Counted from the stretch's first letter, positions 48,916 to 57,749 are shown. The stretch is DNA of 64,000 bases from Microbispora sp. H13382 (GCF_014161445.1 NZ_JABBXA010000021.1:62001-126000), one strand, 5' to 3'. Numbers and translations are program-made. The notes: generated from the letters alone by a model not told the origin.

Positions 48916-49731
48916 CTACAAATCCGGCAAATCATCGGCCAGATATGGCGGAATTCCGGCCACGGAACCGCCGAACACGACGAAGCGGCTGGCGAGGTGG
49001 CCCGAGTGGGGGTTGCGGGCGCCGTGCCGGACGCCCGGCGGCGCGAAGACGCCGTCGCCGGGCCCCAGGTCCACCCACCGGTCGTGCAGGTAGAACTGCC
49101 CCTCACCCTCGAAGACGAAGTACACCGCCTCGTTCTCCTCGTGCGGGCGCACGCCGAGCGTCTCCCCCGGCTGCATGATGCCGCAGCGCAGGCAGAGCCC
49201 CGCACGGCCGGCCCCCGGCCGGAACAGGACGTTCGCGGCAGGCGGGGTCAGCCAGGTCTCGCCGTTCCACAGCGAGCGGAACCGGGCCGGGCCGGTGCCG
49301 GGCCGGACGCTGCCTGCCGGGCCGCCCTCGGACGGCACGGCGCTCCAGACGTAGACGGTCATCTCCCGGTCGCCGGCCGACAGGGAGTACGTACTGCCGG
49401 CGGGCGAGTACAGCGCCGAGGCGGCGCGCATCCGGCTGATCTCGTAGCCGACGGTGCCGACGCCCGCGCCGGCCAGCACGACCGCGATCTGCTCGGCCGC
49501 CGCCGCGCCGGGCGGTGACCACTGGCGGCCCGCGGGGATGCGGACCGCCTCGACGGCGGCGTGCCGCGCGCCGACGTGCGGGCCGGTCACCGGGCTGACG
49601 AAGCAGTCGCCGTGGCGCCGATACTCCAGCTCCGCCGCCCGCAGCACCGCACCGGCCTCGTGCCTCGTGCCGGTCTCATGCCTGGTGCCGGTCTCATGCC
49701 TGGTGCCGGTCTCTTGTCTGGTCAGGTTCAT
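48916..49731 (-). CDS. Bicupin-domain protein
   Basis: 271 codons from ATG 49731 with GGGAGAG upstream. The first 20 residues are a repeat of RHETGT units encoded by 18-base copies. Two cupin barrels follow: about 55-145 (IPAGRQWSPPGAAAAEQIAV) and 165-265 (GETLGVRPHEENEAVYFVFE, then FAPPGVRHGARNPHSG), the second with likely metal ligands His, Glu and His. Bicupins in clusters act as isomerases, epimerases or oxygenases (for example BacB of bacilysin). It is last in the peptide/ATP-grasp/MFS/cupin operon, 14 bases after the MFS gene. Confidence 0.85.
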   Translation of the reverse strand: MNLTRQETGTRHETGTRHETGTRHEAGAVLRAAELEYRRHGDCFVSPVTGPHVGARHAAVEAVRIPAGRQWSPPGAAAAEQIAVVLAGAGVGTVGYEISRMRAASALYSPAGSTYSLSAGDREMTVYVWSAVPSEGGPAGSVRPGTGPARFRSLWNGETWLTPPAANVLFRPGAGRAGLCLRCGIMQPGETLGVRPHEENEAVYFVFEGEGQFYLHDRWVDLGPGDGVFAPPGVRHGARNPHSGHLASRFVVFGGSVAGIPPYLADDLPDL

Positions 49732-49745
49732 CGGGCTCTCCCGGG

Positions 49746-51023
49746 TCACACCCGCGCGAGTTCGGCGCGGGCGGCGGAGGGGGTGAGGATCGCGCGGTAC
49801 TGCCAGATGATCACCAGGCCGAAGACGCCGTACAGCGCGGCCATGCCCCACGGCGGGAGCACCGAGCCGACCGTGATGCACAGCGACGCGACGACCAGGG
49901 CCACCCGGATGTTGAGGTTGTAGACCGCCATGTAGCGGGTGCGCGACGCGGCCGGGACCATGTCGGCGAGCAGCGCCTGCCTGACCGGCACGTCCATGAG
50001 CTCGCCCACGGTGAGCACCAGCGCGGCCACGAGCAGGACCCAGCCGGTGTCGCTGACGGCCAGCACCATGTATCCGGCGGTGAACAGCCCGGCCCCGGCG
50101 TACATCCGGACGCGGTCGGGCACCCGGCGCAGCACCAGGTGCGCGACGAGCGCGAGCGCCACGACGAGCACGGTGTTCTCCGCGCGGAGGATGCCGAGCA
50201 TCTCCACGCCGTCCACCCGGACCGCCCAGGACCCGATCGCCAGCAAATTCTGCTCCGGCAGGTCCCTGGCCAGCCGTACGCCGATGTAGTTGATCAGTTG
50301 CAGCTCGATGGACATGAACAGCGTGGCGGCCACCAGCAACCGGCCGAAGGCGCGGTCCTGGAGCACCAGCCGGTAGCCGGAGGCGAAGTCCCGCAGGATC
50401 GAGCCGCGCGGCTGGGCCGCCGCGCCGGTCTCCTCCGGCCCGGTCTGCTCCGGCTTGGTCTCCGCGATCAGGAAGTACGTGGCCGCGGCGATCACGACCG
50501 TGCCCCCGGCGGCCAGGGCGAGCAGCAGCGTGAAGTGGCCGTTGTAGAGGAAACCGCCGAGCAGCGCGCCGAAGGCCAGCGCGAGGTTGATCGACCAGTA
50601 GTTGATCGTGTAGACGAGCTTGCGGCTCTCGGGGGTCGTGACGTCGAGGATCATCGCGTCGTTGGCGGGCATCGCGAAGCTCGCGGCGAACTTGTTGACG
50701 AGGTAGCCGCAGTAGACGAGCGCCGGGCTGTGCCAGGCGGGCGCGTCGGCGACCGCCATGAGCGCGAACGTCAGGCAGACGCCGATTTCGCCGAGCAGGA
50801 GCGTGCGCCGCCGCCCGCGGGCGTCGGACATGTGCCCGCCCGCGAGCGTGCCCACGACGCCGAGCACCATGACGGTCACGACCAGCACGCCCGCGACCGC
50901 CACGCCGTACTCGAAGGCGAGGTAGATGGCCATGAACGACATGACCATCGAGTCGAGCAGGCGCTGCAGGAACCCGACCGCGATGCGGATCCGCAGATTG
51001 GGATGGAGCGCGGACAGGTTCAC
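49746..51023 (-). CDS. MFS transporter, probable efflux pump
   Basis: 425 codons from GTG 51023, which overlaps the stop of the ATP-grasp gene (GTGA). About 12 helices; the loop after helix 2 has the MFS motif GHMSDARGRRRTLLLGEIG, and FAMPANDAMILDVTTPESRK follows. Similar carriers export small peptides or antibiotics. Coupled translation with the ATP-grasp ligase points to export of its product or self-protection, as with BacE in bacilysin clusters (analogy only). Confidence 0.9.
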   Translation of the reverse strand: MNLSALHPNLRIRIAVGFLQRLLDSMVMSFMAIYLAFEYGVAVAGVLVVTVMVLGVVGTLAGGHMSDARGRRRTLLLGEIGVCLTFALMAVADAPAWHSPALVYCGYLVNKFAASFAMPANDAMILDVTTPESRKLVYTINYWSINLALAFGALLGGFLYNGHFTLLLALAAGGTVVIAAATYFLIAETKPEQTGPEETGAAAQPRGSILRDFASGYRLVLQDRAFGRLLVAATLFMSIELQLINYIGVRLARDLPEQNLLAIGSWAVRVDGVEMLGILRAENTVLVVALALVAHLVLRRVPDRVRMYAGAGLFTAGYMVLAVSDTGWVLLVAALVLTVGELMDVPVRQALLADMVPAASRTRYMAVYNLNIRVALVVASLCITVGSVLPPWGMAALYGVFGLVIIWQYRAILTPSAARAELARV

Positions 51024-52246
51024 GGCGCCACGCCCGCCCCGGCCGCGACGGGCTCGGCCACCTCGGCGCGGACGAGCGAGTGGACGTGCCGCGCCCGCGC
51101 GACGGCCTGCTCCTCGGTCTCCCCGGTCACCACGACGAAGCCGTGCCGGGTGCGCCAGTCGACCGTCTCCGGGATCCGGTCGCCCGGCCGGAAGGGGAAC
51201 TCCAGCATGTCCACGAAGTCGAGCGCCCTGGCCTCCTCCACGCCCGCGACGGCGCGAACCTCGCCGGGGGTCAGGCTGAAGTAGGAGATGTGGGCGACCG
51301 CCCGGCGCTCCACCGTGCCCGGCGACCTGCCGTCGAGGATCCGGAAGACGGCCCGCTCGATGTCGAGCCCGGTGGCGAGCTGCACCAGGCGCGGGATCTG
51401 GTCGCCGCCGAGCCGCGCCTGCGACTCGACGATCCGGGGGCCCGCGGCGGTCCAGATGATCTCGGTGTGGGCCGGGCCGGTCCGGTATCCGGTCAGCCGC
51501 AGCATCTCGGCCGTCAGCTCGGCCATCGCCGCCGTGTCGGGCCCCGCCTGCGCGGGATGAACGTGCCCGGCCTCGACGAACAGCGGCGGCGGGCCGAGCA
51601 CCTTGCGGGTGACTCCCACGATCTGGTGGCGGCCGTGGTCGCTGAGCGACTCCACGCTGTATTCGGGGCCGCGCAGATACTCCTCCACCAGGACCGGCCC
51701 GCGGTAGCCGTAGGAGTCGAGCAGCGCGCCCCATTCGGCGACCTGGCCGGGCTCGCGCAGCAGGTACACGCCCCGGCTGCCGGCCAGCTCGGTCGGCTTG
51801 ACGACCACCGGCAGCTCGAAGCCGCCGAGCAGGCTGGGCACGTCCTGCCAGCGCGCCGCGTGGGCGAACCGTACCGGGGACAGGCCGTGCTCGGCGAGCA
51901 GCCGGCGCAGCTGGAGCTTGTCGTTGAGCAGTTCGACCGACCTGGCCGGGTTGACCGCCTTGCCCAGGTCCTCCGCGATGCGGTAGGTGGCGAGCATGCT
52001 CTCCTCGGCCCCGATGTGGTAGACGAGGTCGGCGCCGAAGTCGCGCACGGCCTGCCGTACGGACCGGTCGAACGCGACGGGATCGGCGAAGTCGGTCAGC
52101 ACGAGGGCGTCGGCGAGGTCGGCGATGCCGGCCAGGTAGTCCGGCGTCTGCAGGGTGGGATCCCAGACAGCGCAGATCCGGTGCCCCTCCTCACGGGCCT
52201 TGGTGACGAACGCCCGGTAGGGCATGACCATGACGAGGTCGCTCAT
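51020..52246 (-). CDS. ATP-grasp carboxylate-amine ligase
   Basis: 408 codons from ATG 52246 with GGGGAGGA upstream. An N-terminal pre-ATP-grasp domain (MVMPYRAFVTKAREEGHRIC) precedes the ATP-grasp core: LPVVVKPTELAGSRGVYLLR (lysine/glycine loop), VLVEEYLRGPEYSVESLSD, AHTEIIWT, RIVESQARLGGDQIPRLVQL with the magnesium-binding Glu/Gln. This is the PurK/BacD-like branch used by L-amino-acid ligases that make dipeptides or attach amino acids to peptides. A 31-residue peptide is encoded 37 bases upstream and an exporter overlaps downstream, so it probably builds or modifies a small peptide. Confidence 0.9.
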   Translation of the reverse strand: MSDLVMVMPYRAFVTKAREEGHRICAVWDPTLQTPDYLAGIADLADALVLTDFADPVAFDRSVRQAVRDFGADLVYHIGAEESMLATYRIAEDLGKAVNPARSVELLNDKLQLRRLLAEHGLSPVRFAHAARWQDVPSLLGGFELPVVVKPTELAGSRGVYLLREPGQVAEWGALLDSYGYRGPVLVEEYLRGPEYSVESLSDHGRHQIVGVTRKVLGPPPLFVEAGHVHPAQAGPDTAAMAELTAEMLRLTGYRTGPAHTEIIWTAAGPRIVESQARLGGDQIPRLVQLATGLDIERAVFRILDGRSPGTVERRAVAHISYFSLTPGEVRAVAGVEEARALDFVDMLEFPFRPGDRIPETVDWRTRHGFVVVTGETEEQAVARARHVHSLVRAEVAEPVAAGAGVAP

Positions 52247-52283
52247 CCGGGATCCTCCCCTCTTTCTGTGGCAGCGGCCGGGG

Positions 52284-52379
52284 TCAGTAGGGCAGCTCGC
52301 GGCCGGACGGCGTGCGGAGATCGGGCGAGTTCGACTGGGGCTTCCTGGTCGGCTTGCTCACGCGGATGCGACGTGCCAT
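52284..52379 (-). CDS. 31-residue peptide, candidate precursor for the ATP-grasp operon
   Basis: A short frame on the minus strand from ATG 52379 to TGA 52284, with GGAGG nine bases upstream, well placed. It begins MARRIRVSKPTRKPQ, continues SNSPDL, and ends TPSGRELPY: strongly basic at the N-terminus, Pro/Ser-rich, with a C-terminal Glu-Leu-Pro-Tyr. Third codon positions are almost all G or C, as expected of a real gene here, whereas the overlapping 87-codon frame lacks this bias. It is 37 bases from the ATP-grasp start, so the two are co-transcribed. A ribosomal precursor or carrier peptide is the natural idea; no known RiPP family was recognised. Confidence 0.6.
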   Translation of the reverse strand: MARRIRVSKPTRKPQSNSPDLRTPSGRELPY

Positions 52380-52544
52380 CGAAATCCTCCGAATCCCCGT
52401 ACGGGCCTGTTTCGCGGGCCCTCTGACCAGCACGTTGGCACGCACGTATGGCCGCCACAACGGCCGCGCACCCTAATGACCAGGCCGGATGACGGAAGGG
52501 GCACACGGCCTACAACTTTGGTTACGCCGGAGTGCGACGAAAAT

Positions 52545-54038
52545 TCACACTCGCGCGTAGGCGAAGCTCGGCGCGCGGCTCGGCCCGCGCCGCAGGTAGG
52601 TCCACCACGTGAGCCCGGCGAGCAGCACGTAGGAGCCGACGAAGATCCACAGCGCGGGCAGCGACCATCCCGCGTGCTCCTGGGCGACGCGGGCCGCGGC
52701 GGCGCCGGTCGCGCCCTTCATCGCGCTCGCCGCGTCGGTGCTCGCCAGGCGGAACACCTGCTGGATCAGGAACCCGCCGAACGCGCCTATCGCCCCGGCG
52801 ATGCCGATCACCGCCGCGGCTTTGCGCTTGTAGTCCGGCGCGGTCAGCGCCGGGTCGAGACCGCGTGCGGCCGCCTCCCTGCGCCCCAGCTCGCCGAAGA
52901 TCACCGGGATCATCCGGTACGTCGAGCCGTTGCCCACCCCGGAGCAGGCGAAGACGACCAGGTAGGCGCAGAAGAACAGGCCGAAGTCGTGGCGGATCAC
53001 CCCGCCCGCCGCCGCGACCGTCGCCGCCACCATCCCGGCGAAGACGGCCAGCGTGACACGGGCCCCGCCGTACCGGTCGGACAGCCGGCCCCCGAGCGGC
53101 CGGGCGACCGACCCGGCCAGCGCCCCGACGAAGCCGAGCCCGGCGAGGTAGTCGCGCACGAACGGATGCTGGGCGAGGAACTCCGGGAACGTCGTCCTGA
53201 TCACCAGCGGCAGCGCGAAGGAGAACCCGATGAACGAGCCGAACGTGCCGACGTAGAGCAGCGACACGATCCAGGTCTGCCCGTGCCGCAGCGCCGCGGC
53301 ATACGACCGGGGGTCGGCCTTGGCCTCGGCGAGGCCGTCCATGAACAGCCAGGCGCAGACCGCGGCCACCACGATGAACGGCATCCAGATCAGCCCGGCG
53401 TACGCGAGGTGGACCCGCGTTCCCGACGCCGCCACGGGCACCCCGGCGACGACCACCAGCGGCACCAGGAGCTGGACGACCGCGACGCCGAGGTTGCCGC
53501 CCGCCGCGTTGAGGCCGAGCGCGAAGCCCTTGCGCCGCTCGGGATAGAAGAACGAGATGTTCGCCATCGAGGAGGAGAAGTTGCCGCCGCCGACGCCGGC
53601 CACGGCGGCGCAGGCGAGCAGGATCCAGAACCTCGTGTCGTGGTCCTGCGCGGCCAGCCAGCCGCTCGGCACGACGAACGCCAGCAGCGAGGACGGGATC
53701 AGCAGCAGCACCGCCGAGATCGTCGTCCACACCCGGCCGCCGAAGCGCGGCACCGCGAACGTGTACGGGATCCGGATCGCCGCGCCCACCAGGTTGGGCG
53801 CGGAGACGAGCCAGAACGACTCCGACACGCTCATCGGCAGCCCCGCGGCGGGCAGGCTCAGCACCACCACGGACCACAGCACCCAGATCGCGAAGCCCAG
53901 GTGCTCGGTGAAGACCGACAGGATCAGGTTGCGCCGGGCCACCCGGCGTCCGGTGGTCTCCCAGAACTCCTCGTCCTCCGGGTTCCAGTGCTCGATCCAG
54001 CCGCGGCCGCGCCGGGCGGCCCTGGTTCGCGCGCTCAT
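52545..54038 (-). CDS. narK: Nitrate/nitrite MFS transporter
   Basis: 497 codons from ATG 54038. The N-terminus has IEHWNPEDEEFWETTGRRVA before helix 1, a feature of actinobacterial NarK proteins. Helix motifs FTEHLGFAIWVLWSVVVLSL, PYTFAVPRFGGR (substrate arginine), GGGNFSSSMANISFFYPER (nitrate signature) and GNGSTYRMIPVIF (second nitrate signature) are conserved. It would import nitrate and/or export nitrite. It lies 93 bases downstream of the nitrate-reductase partner gene on the same strand. Confidence 0.94.
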   Translation of the reverse strand: MSARTRAARRGRGWIEHWNPEDEEFWETTGRRVARRNLILSVFTEHLGFAIWVLWSVVVLSLPAAGLPMSVSESFWLVSAPNLVGAAIRIPYTFAVPRFGGRVWTTISAVLLLIPSSLLAFVVPSGWLAAQDHDTRFWILLACAAVAGVGGGNFSSSMANISFFYPERRKGFALGLNAAGGNLGVAVVQLLVPLVVVAGVPVAASGTRVHLAYAGLIWMPFIVVAAVCAWLFMDGLAEAKADPRSYAAALRHGQTWIVSLLYVGTFGSFIGFSFALPLVIRTTFPEFLAQHPFVRDYLAGLGFVGALAGSVARPLGGRLSDRYGGARVTLAVFAGMVAATVAAAGGVIRHDFGLFFCAYLVVFACSGVGNGSTYRMIPVIFGELGRREAAARGLDPALTAPDYKRKAAAVIGIAGAIGAFGGFLIQQVFRLASTDAASAMKGATGAAAARVAQEHAGWSLPALWIFVGSYVLLAGLTWWTYLRRGPSRAPSFAYARV

Positions 54039-54131
54039 GTGCGTCTCCTCGTCAGGTTCTCGGGAGTCATGCGTTCTCGCAGGTCAGGCGTTCTCGGGAG
54101 TCATGCGTTCTGGAGTCGGGCGTTTCCCGGG
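54039..54131. repeat. Degenerate tandem repeats between narK and the FAD/Fe-S gene
   Basis: Copies of a 15-18-base unit, GCGTTCTCGGGAGTCAT and variants, fill most of the 93 bases. No gene or hairpin of note. Confidence 0.55.
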
Positions 54132-55589
54132 TCAGGCGTTCTCGGACTCGGCGAGCCAGCGGGCGATGCCGCACACCGCGTCGGCGCAGGTGCCGCACCC
54201 CGTGGTCGCCCGGGTGGCGGAGGCGAGGGCGGTCACGTCACGGGCCCCCGACCGCCACGCGGCGGCCAGGGCGTCCTTGCTGACCGTGTTGCAGCGGCAC
54301 ACCACGCTCGTCCCCGGCAGCGCCGCCACGTTCCCGTCGCCGGAGGCGGCGCCCTCGCCGTACGGCATGGCCCGGCCGAGCAGCAGCGCGAGCCGGTCGG
54401 GCGGCACGGGCAGGCCGCGGTCGTAGAACTGCGTGATCGCGGCGGCGGCGTCGGGCACGCCTATCGCGATGGCCCCCGCCACCCGCTCGTCGCGGACGAC
54501 GAGCTTGGCGTAGCGGCCCCGGGCCGGCTCGCTCAGCCACAGCACCTCGGCGCGCGGGTCGTCCGGCGCGGCGTGCACGTCGCCCAGCGCGGCCAGGTCA
54601 ACCCCGCTCGCCTTGAGCCGGGTGACCACCTTCGTGCCGCGGTACGGCGACCGCGTGCCGGTGAGCAGCGCGGCCAGCGCGGCGGCCTGCTCCCACGCGG
54701 GCTGCACCAGGCCGGGCACCGTGCCGGGGTGCCGCGCGCAGTCGCCGATCGCGTGGATCAGCGGGTCGCTCGTGCGCAGGTCGTCGTCGACCAGCACGCC
54801 GCCGTCGACGGCGAGCCCGGCGGCGGACGCCTGCGCGGTCTGCGGGCGCACCCCGGCCGCCACGACGAGGAGGTCGGCGGGAACCAGCCGGCCGTCGTCC
54901 AGCTTGAGCCCGTCGCCCGGCAGGTAGCGGGCCGCCCGCGAGTTCAGCAGCACCCGCACGCCGAGGCCGCCCAGGACCCGGGCGAGCACCTGGCCCGCGC
55001 CGTGGTCGAGCTGGCGCTCCATGAGGTGGCCGGTGTGGTGGACGACGGTGACCGCGTTGCCGCGCGCCGCCAGGCCCCTGGCCGCCTCCAGGCCGAGCAG
55101 GCCGCCGCCGAGCACGGCCACCCGCACGCCGCCCCGCGCGCCGGCCGTGATCGCGGCGCAGTCGTCCAGCGTGCGGAACGTCGCCACGCCGGGGGCCGGA
55201 CCCCCGTCGTCGCCGATCAGGCCCTCCACCGGCGGCACCCACGCGCGGGCGCCAGTGGCCAGCACGAGCACGTCGTAGCCGACCCGTGTGCCGTCGTCGA
55301 GCGCGACGCCGCGCCCGGCGCGGTCGATCGACACGACCGTCCGGCCCCGCCGCACCTCGACGCCGTGCCCGGCGCCCCAGCCCTCCTCCTGCAGCCGCAC
55401 CGACTCGGCGGACATCGCGCCCGCCAGCACGTTCGACAGCAGGACCCGGTTGTACGGCGGGTGCGGCTCGTCCCCGATCGCGACGATCGCGACGCGCTCC
55501 CCCGCCGGGTCCCGGCGGCGGATCTCCTCCGCCAGCCGGGCGCCGGCCATGCCGTAGCCGGCGATCACGACCCTGGTGACACCGGTCAT
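54132..55589 (-). CDS. FAD-dependent electron-transfer subunit with 2Fe-2S domain (NasC/NirB-N type)
   Basis: 485 codons from ATG 55589, overlapping the nasA stop (ATGA). Two Rossmann motifs: VVIAGYGMAGARLAEEIRRR and VAVLGGGLLGLEAARGLAAR; YNRVLLSNVLAGAMSAESV and HAIGDCARH are typical of NirB N-terminal domains. The C-terminus has a BFD-like [2Fe-2S] set, VVCRCNTVSKDAL and TTGCGTCADAVC. There is no siroheme nitrite-reductase domain, so it is the NADH-to-nitrate-reductase electron carrier, not NirB. It completes the nitrate-to-nitrite module. Confidence 0.88.
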   Translation of the reverse strand: MTGVTRVVIAGYGMAGARLAEEIRRRDPAGERVAIVAIGDEPHPPYNRVLLSNVLAGAMSAESVRLQEEGWGAGHGVEVRRGRTVVSIDRAGRGVALDDGTRVGYDVLVLATGARAWVPPVEGLIGDDGGPAPGVATFRTLDDCAAITAGARGGVRVAVLGGGLLGLEAARGLAARGNAVTVVHHTGHLMERQLDHGAGQVLARVLGGLGVRVLLNSRAARYLPGDGLKLDDGRLVPADLLVVAAGVRPQTAQASAAGLAVDGGVLVDDDLRTSDPLIHAIGDCARHPGTVPGLVQPAWEQAAALAALLTGTRSPYRGTKVVTRLKASGVDLAALGDVHAAPDDPRAEVLWLSEPARGRYAKLVVRDERVAGAIAIGVPDAAAAITQFYDRGLPVPPDRLALLLGRAMPYGEGAASGDGNVAALPGTSVVCRCNTVSKDALAAAWRSGARDVTALASATRATTGCGTCADAVCGIARWLAESENA

Positions 55590-57706
55590 CGCGCGGCCTC
55601 CCGTTCCGCCGCCGGCGACAGCCGTACGGCGCAGACCTTGAATTCGGGCATCCGGCTGACGGGATCGAGCGCCGGATTGGTCACGAGGTTGGCGCGCTGG
55701 GCGCCCGGAAAGTGGAACGGCAGGAAGATCACGTCGGGCCGCATCGACGGCACGCAGCGCACCGTCGCGAGGGTCCGCCCGCGCCTGCCGACGACCGCCG
55801 CCGCCGCGCCGTCCCGCAGCCCGGCCCGCCGCGCGGTGTCCGGGTGCACCTCGACGTACGCCTCGGGCACGGCCGCGCGGAGCTCCTCCACACGCCGGGT
55901 CTGCGCGCCCGACTGGTAGTGCTGGAGCACCCGCCCGGTGATGGCGTAGAGGGGGAACTCCTCGTCCGGCGGCTCGGCCGGCCCTCTGTGGTCCACGGGG
56001 ACGAACCTGGCCCGCCCGTCGGGGTGGGCGAACCGGTCCAGGAACAGCCGCGGCGTCCCCCGGTGTCCGGGCCGGCGGGGTATCGGCCACTGCAGCCGCT
56101 CCCCGGCCCGCAGCCGGTCCCACGTCACGCCCGAGTAGTCGGCCGGGCCGTCCTCCGAGGCCGCCCGCAGCTCGGTGAACACCGTCTCGGGGTCGGCGGG
56201 GAAGCGCTCCGCCGGCTGCCCGAGCCGTACGGCGAGGTCGTGCAGGACCTCCAGGTCGGTGCGCACCCCGGGCGGCGGGGCGAGCGCGCGGCGGCGCAGC
56301 AGCACGCGCCCTTCGATGTTGGTCATCGTGCCGTCCTCCTCGGCCCACTGCGTGATCGGCAGCACCACGTCGGCGGCCCTGGCGGTCTCCGACAGCACGA
56401 GGTCGGCGACCACGAGGAGGTCGAGCGCGGCCAGCCGGTCGGCCACCCGGCCCGCGTGCGGCGCCGAGACCACCGGGTTGCTGCCGAAGACCAGCAGCGC
56501 GGACGGGCCGTCCGGCGTGCCGAGCGCGTCGAGCAGCTCGAACGCCGACCGTCCCGGGCCGGGCAGCGCGGAGGGCTCGATCCCCCACACCCGCGCCACG
56601 TGCGCGCGGGCCGCCGGGTCGTCGATCCGCCGGTAGCCGGGGAGCTGGTCGGCCTTCTGCCCCTGCTCGCGCCCGCCCTGCCCGTTGCCCTGGCCGGTCA
56701 GGCAGCCCCAGCCCGAGCCCCGGCGGCCGGGCAGGCCCAGCGCGAGCGCCAGGTTGATCCAGGCCCCGACCGTGTCCACACCCGTGGCGTGCTGCTCCGC
56801 GCCGCGCGCGGTCAGCACGTACGCGCTCGCGGCCCCGGCCAGGATCGCGGCGGCCCTGCGCTGGTCGGCGGCGGCGACGCCGGTCACCCGCTCCACCCGC
56901 TCGGGCCACCAGCCGGCGGCCACCCGCCAGGCCTCCTCGAATCCCGTCGTACGGCCGGCGACGTACGCGTGGTCGAGGTGCCCGTCGGCCACGGCGGCGT
57001 GCAGGATGCCGAGCGCCAGCGCGAGGTCGGTGCCGGGGGCCGGCGCGAGGTGCAGCGCGGCGCGCTCGGCCGTGGGGGTGCGCCGGGGATCGACCACGAT
57101 CAGTCCGCCGGCGTCCACGGCACGGCGCAGGTGCGACATGAACGGCGGCATGGTCTCGGCCGGGTTGGCCCCGGCGAGCAGCACCGCGTCCGCGCCGTCC
57201 AGGTCGGCCAGGGGGAACGGCAGCCCCCGGTCGAGGCCGAAGGCGCGGTGCGCCGCGGCCGCCGCCGACGACATGCAGAACCTGCCGTTGTAGTCCACCT
57301 GGGAGGTGCCGAGCGCCACCCGGGCGAACTTGCCGAGCAGATAAGCCTTCTCGTTGGTGAGCCCGCCGCCGCCGAAGACCGCCACGGCGTCCGGCCCTCG
57401 TGCCGCGACGATCTCCTTGATCCTGCGGGCGACCAGGCCGAGGGCCTCGTCCCAGCTCGCCGGGCGCAGCGTCCCGCCGTCCCGGACGAGCGGCGTGGTG
57501 AGCCGGGCCGGCGAGCCGAGCAGGGCCGCGGCGGTCCAGCCCTTCTGGCACAGGCCGCCCTCGGACGGGTCGCGGGGCCGCACCCGGACCGAGGCGCGGC
57601 CCGCCGGGCTGAGGGTCATGCCGCACTGCAACGCGCAGTACGGGCAGTGAGTGTCGACGGCACCGACAGCGGCGTCCGCCGGGCGCGTGCTCGTCGCCGC
57701 GCGCAT
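55586..57706 (-). CDS. nasA: Assimilatory nitrate reductase catalytic subunit
   Basis: 706 codons from ATG 57706 with GAGGAGGTGG upstream. The N-terminal 4Fe-4S motif is THCPYCALQCGM with GGLCQKGW; molybdopterin-binding blocks are FGGGGLTNEKAYLLGKF, GLTNEKAY region, LAGANPAETMPPF, SNPVVSAPHA, QWAEEDGTMTNIEGRV and LYAITGRVLQHYQSG. It reduces nitrate to nitrite in the cytoplasm. The gene starts only 43 bases after the DAHP synthase stop, on the same strand, so it is physically inside the pap/shikimate cluster. No nitrite reductase is seen in the window. Confidence 0.94.
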   Translation of the reverse strand: MRAATSTRPADAAVGAVDTHCPYCALQCGMTLSPAGRASVRVRPRDPSEGGLCQKGWTAAALLGSPARLTTPLVRDGGTLRPASWDEALGLVARRIKEIVAARGPDAVAVFGGGGLTNEKAYLLGKFARVALGTSQVDYNGRFCMSSAAAAAHRAFGLDRGLPFPLADLDGADAVLLAGANPAETMPPFMSHLRRAVDAGGLIVVDPRRTPTAERAALHLAPAPGTDLALALGILHAAVADGHLDHAYVAGRTTGFEEAWRVAAGWWPERVERVTGVAAADQRRAAAILAGAASAYVLTARGAEQHATGVDTVGAWINLALALGLPGRRGSGWGCLTGQGNGQGGREQGQKADQLPGYRRIDDPAARAHVARVWGIEPSALPGPGRSAFELLDALGTPDGPSALLVFGSNPVVSAPHAGRVADRLAALDLLVVADLVLSETARAADVVLPITQWAEEDGTMTNIEGRVLLRRRALAPPPGVRTDLEVLHDLAVRLGQPAERFPADPETVFTELRAASEDGPADYSGVTWDRLRAGERLQWPIPRRPGHRGTPRLFLDRFAHPDGRARFVPVDHRGPAEPPDEEFPLYAITGRVLQHYQSGAQTRRVEELRAAVPEAYVEVHPDTARRAGLRDGAAAAVVGRRGRTLATVRCVPSMRPDVIFLPFHFPGAQRANLVTNPALDPVSRMPEFKVCAVRLSPAAEREAAR

Positions 57707-57749
57707 CGCTCCACCTCCTCGACCGGCACTCGTAAGCAGCCGGGCCGGA

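Noticed and set aside
48798-49178. Small plus-strand gene opposite the bicupin
   Set aside because: Its GGAGG touches the ATG, the frame is mostly antisense to the bicupin, and no homology is recognised.
52243-52506. 87-codon frame ending at the ATP-grasp start
   Set aside because: Although its stop overlaps the ATP-grasp ATG, third-position GC is low for this genome and it has no ribosome site as good as that of the 31-codon frame.
54132-55589. NirB nitrite reductase
   Set aside because: Only the FAD/NAD and 2Fe-2S parts are present; siroheme and ferredoxin-half domains are missing, so it is read as the nitrate reductase partner.
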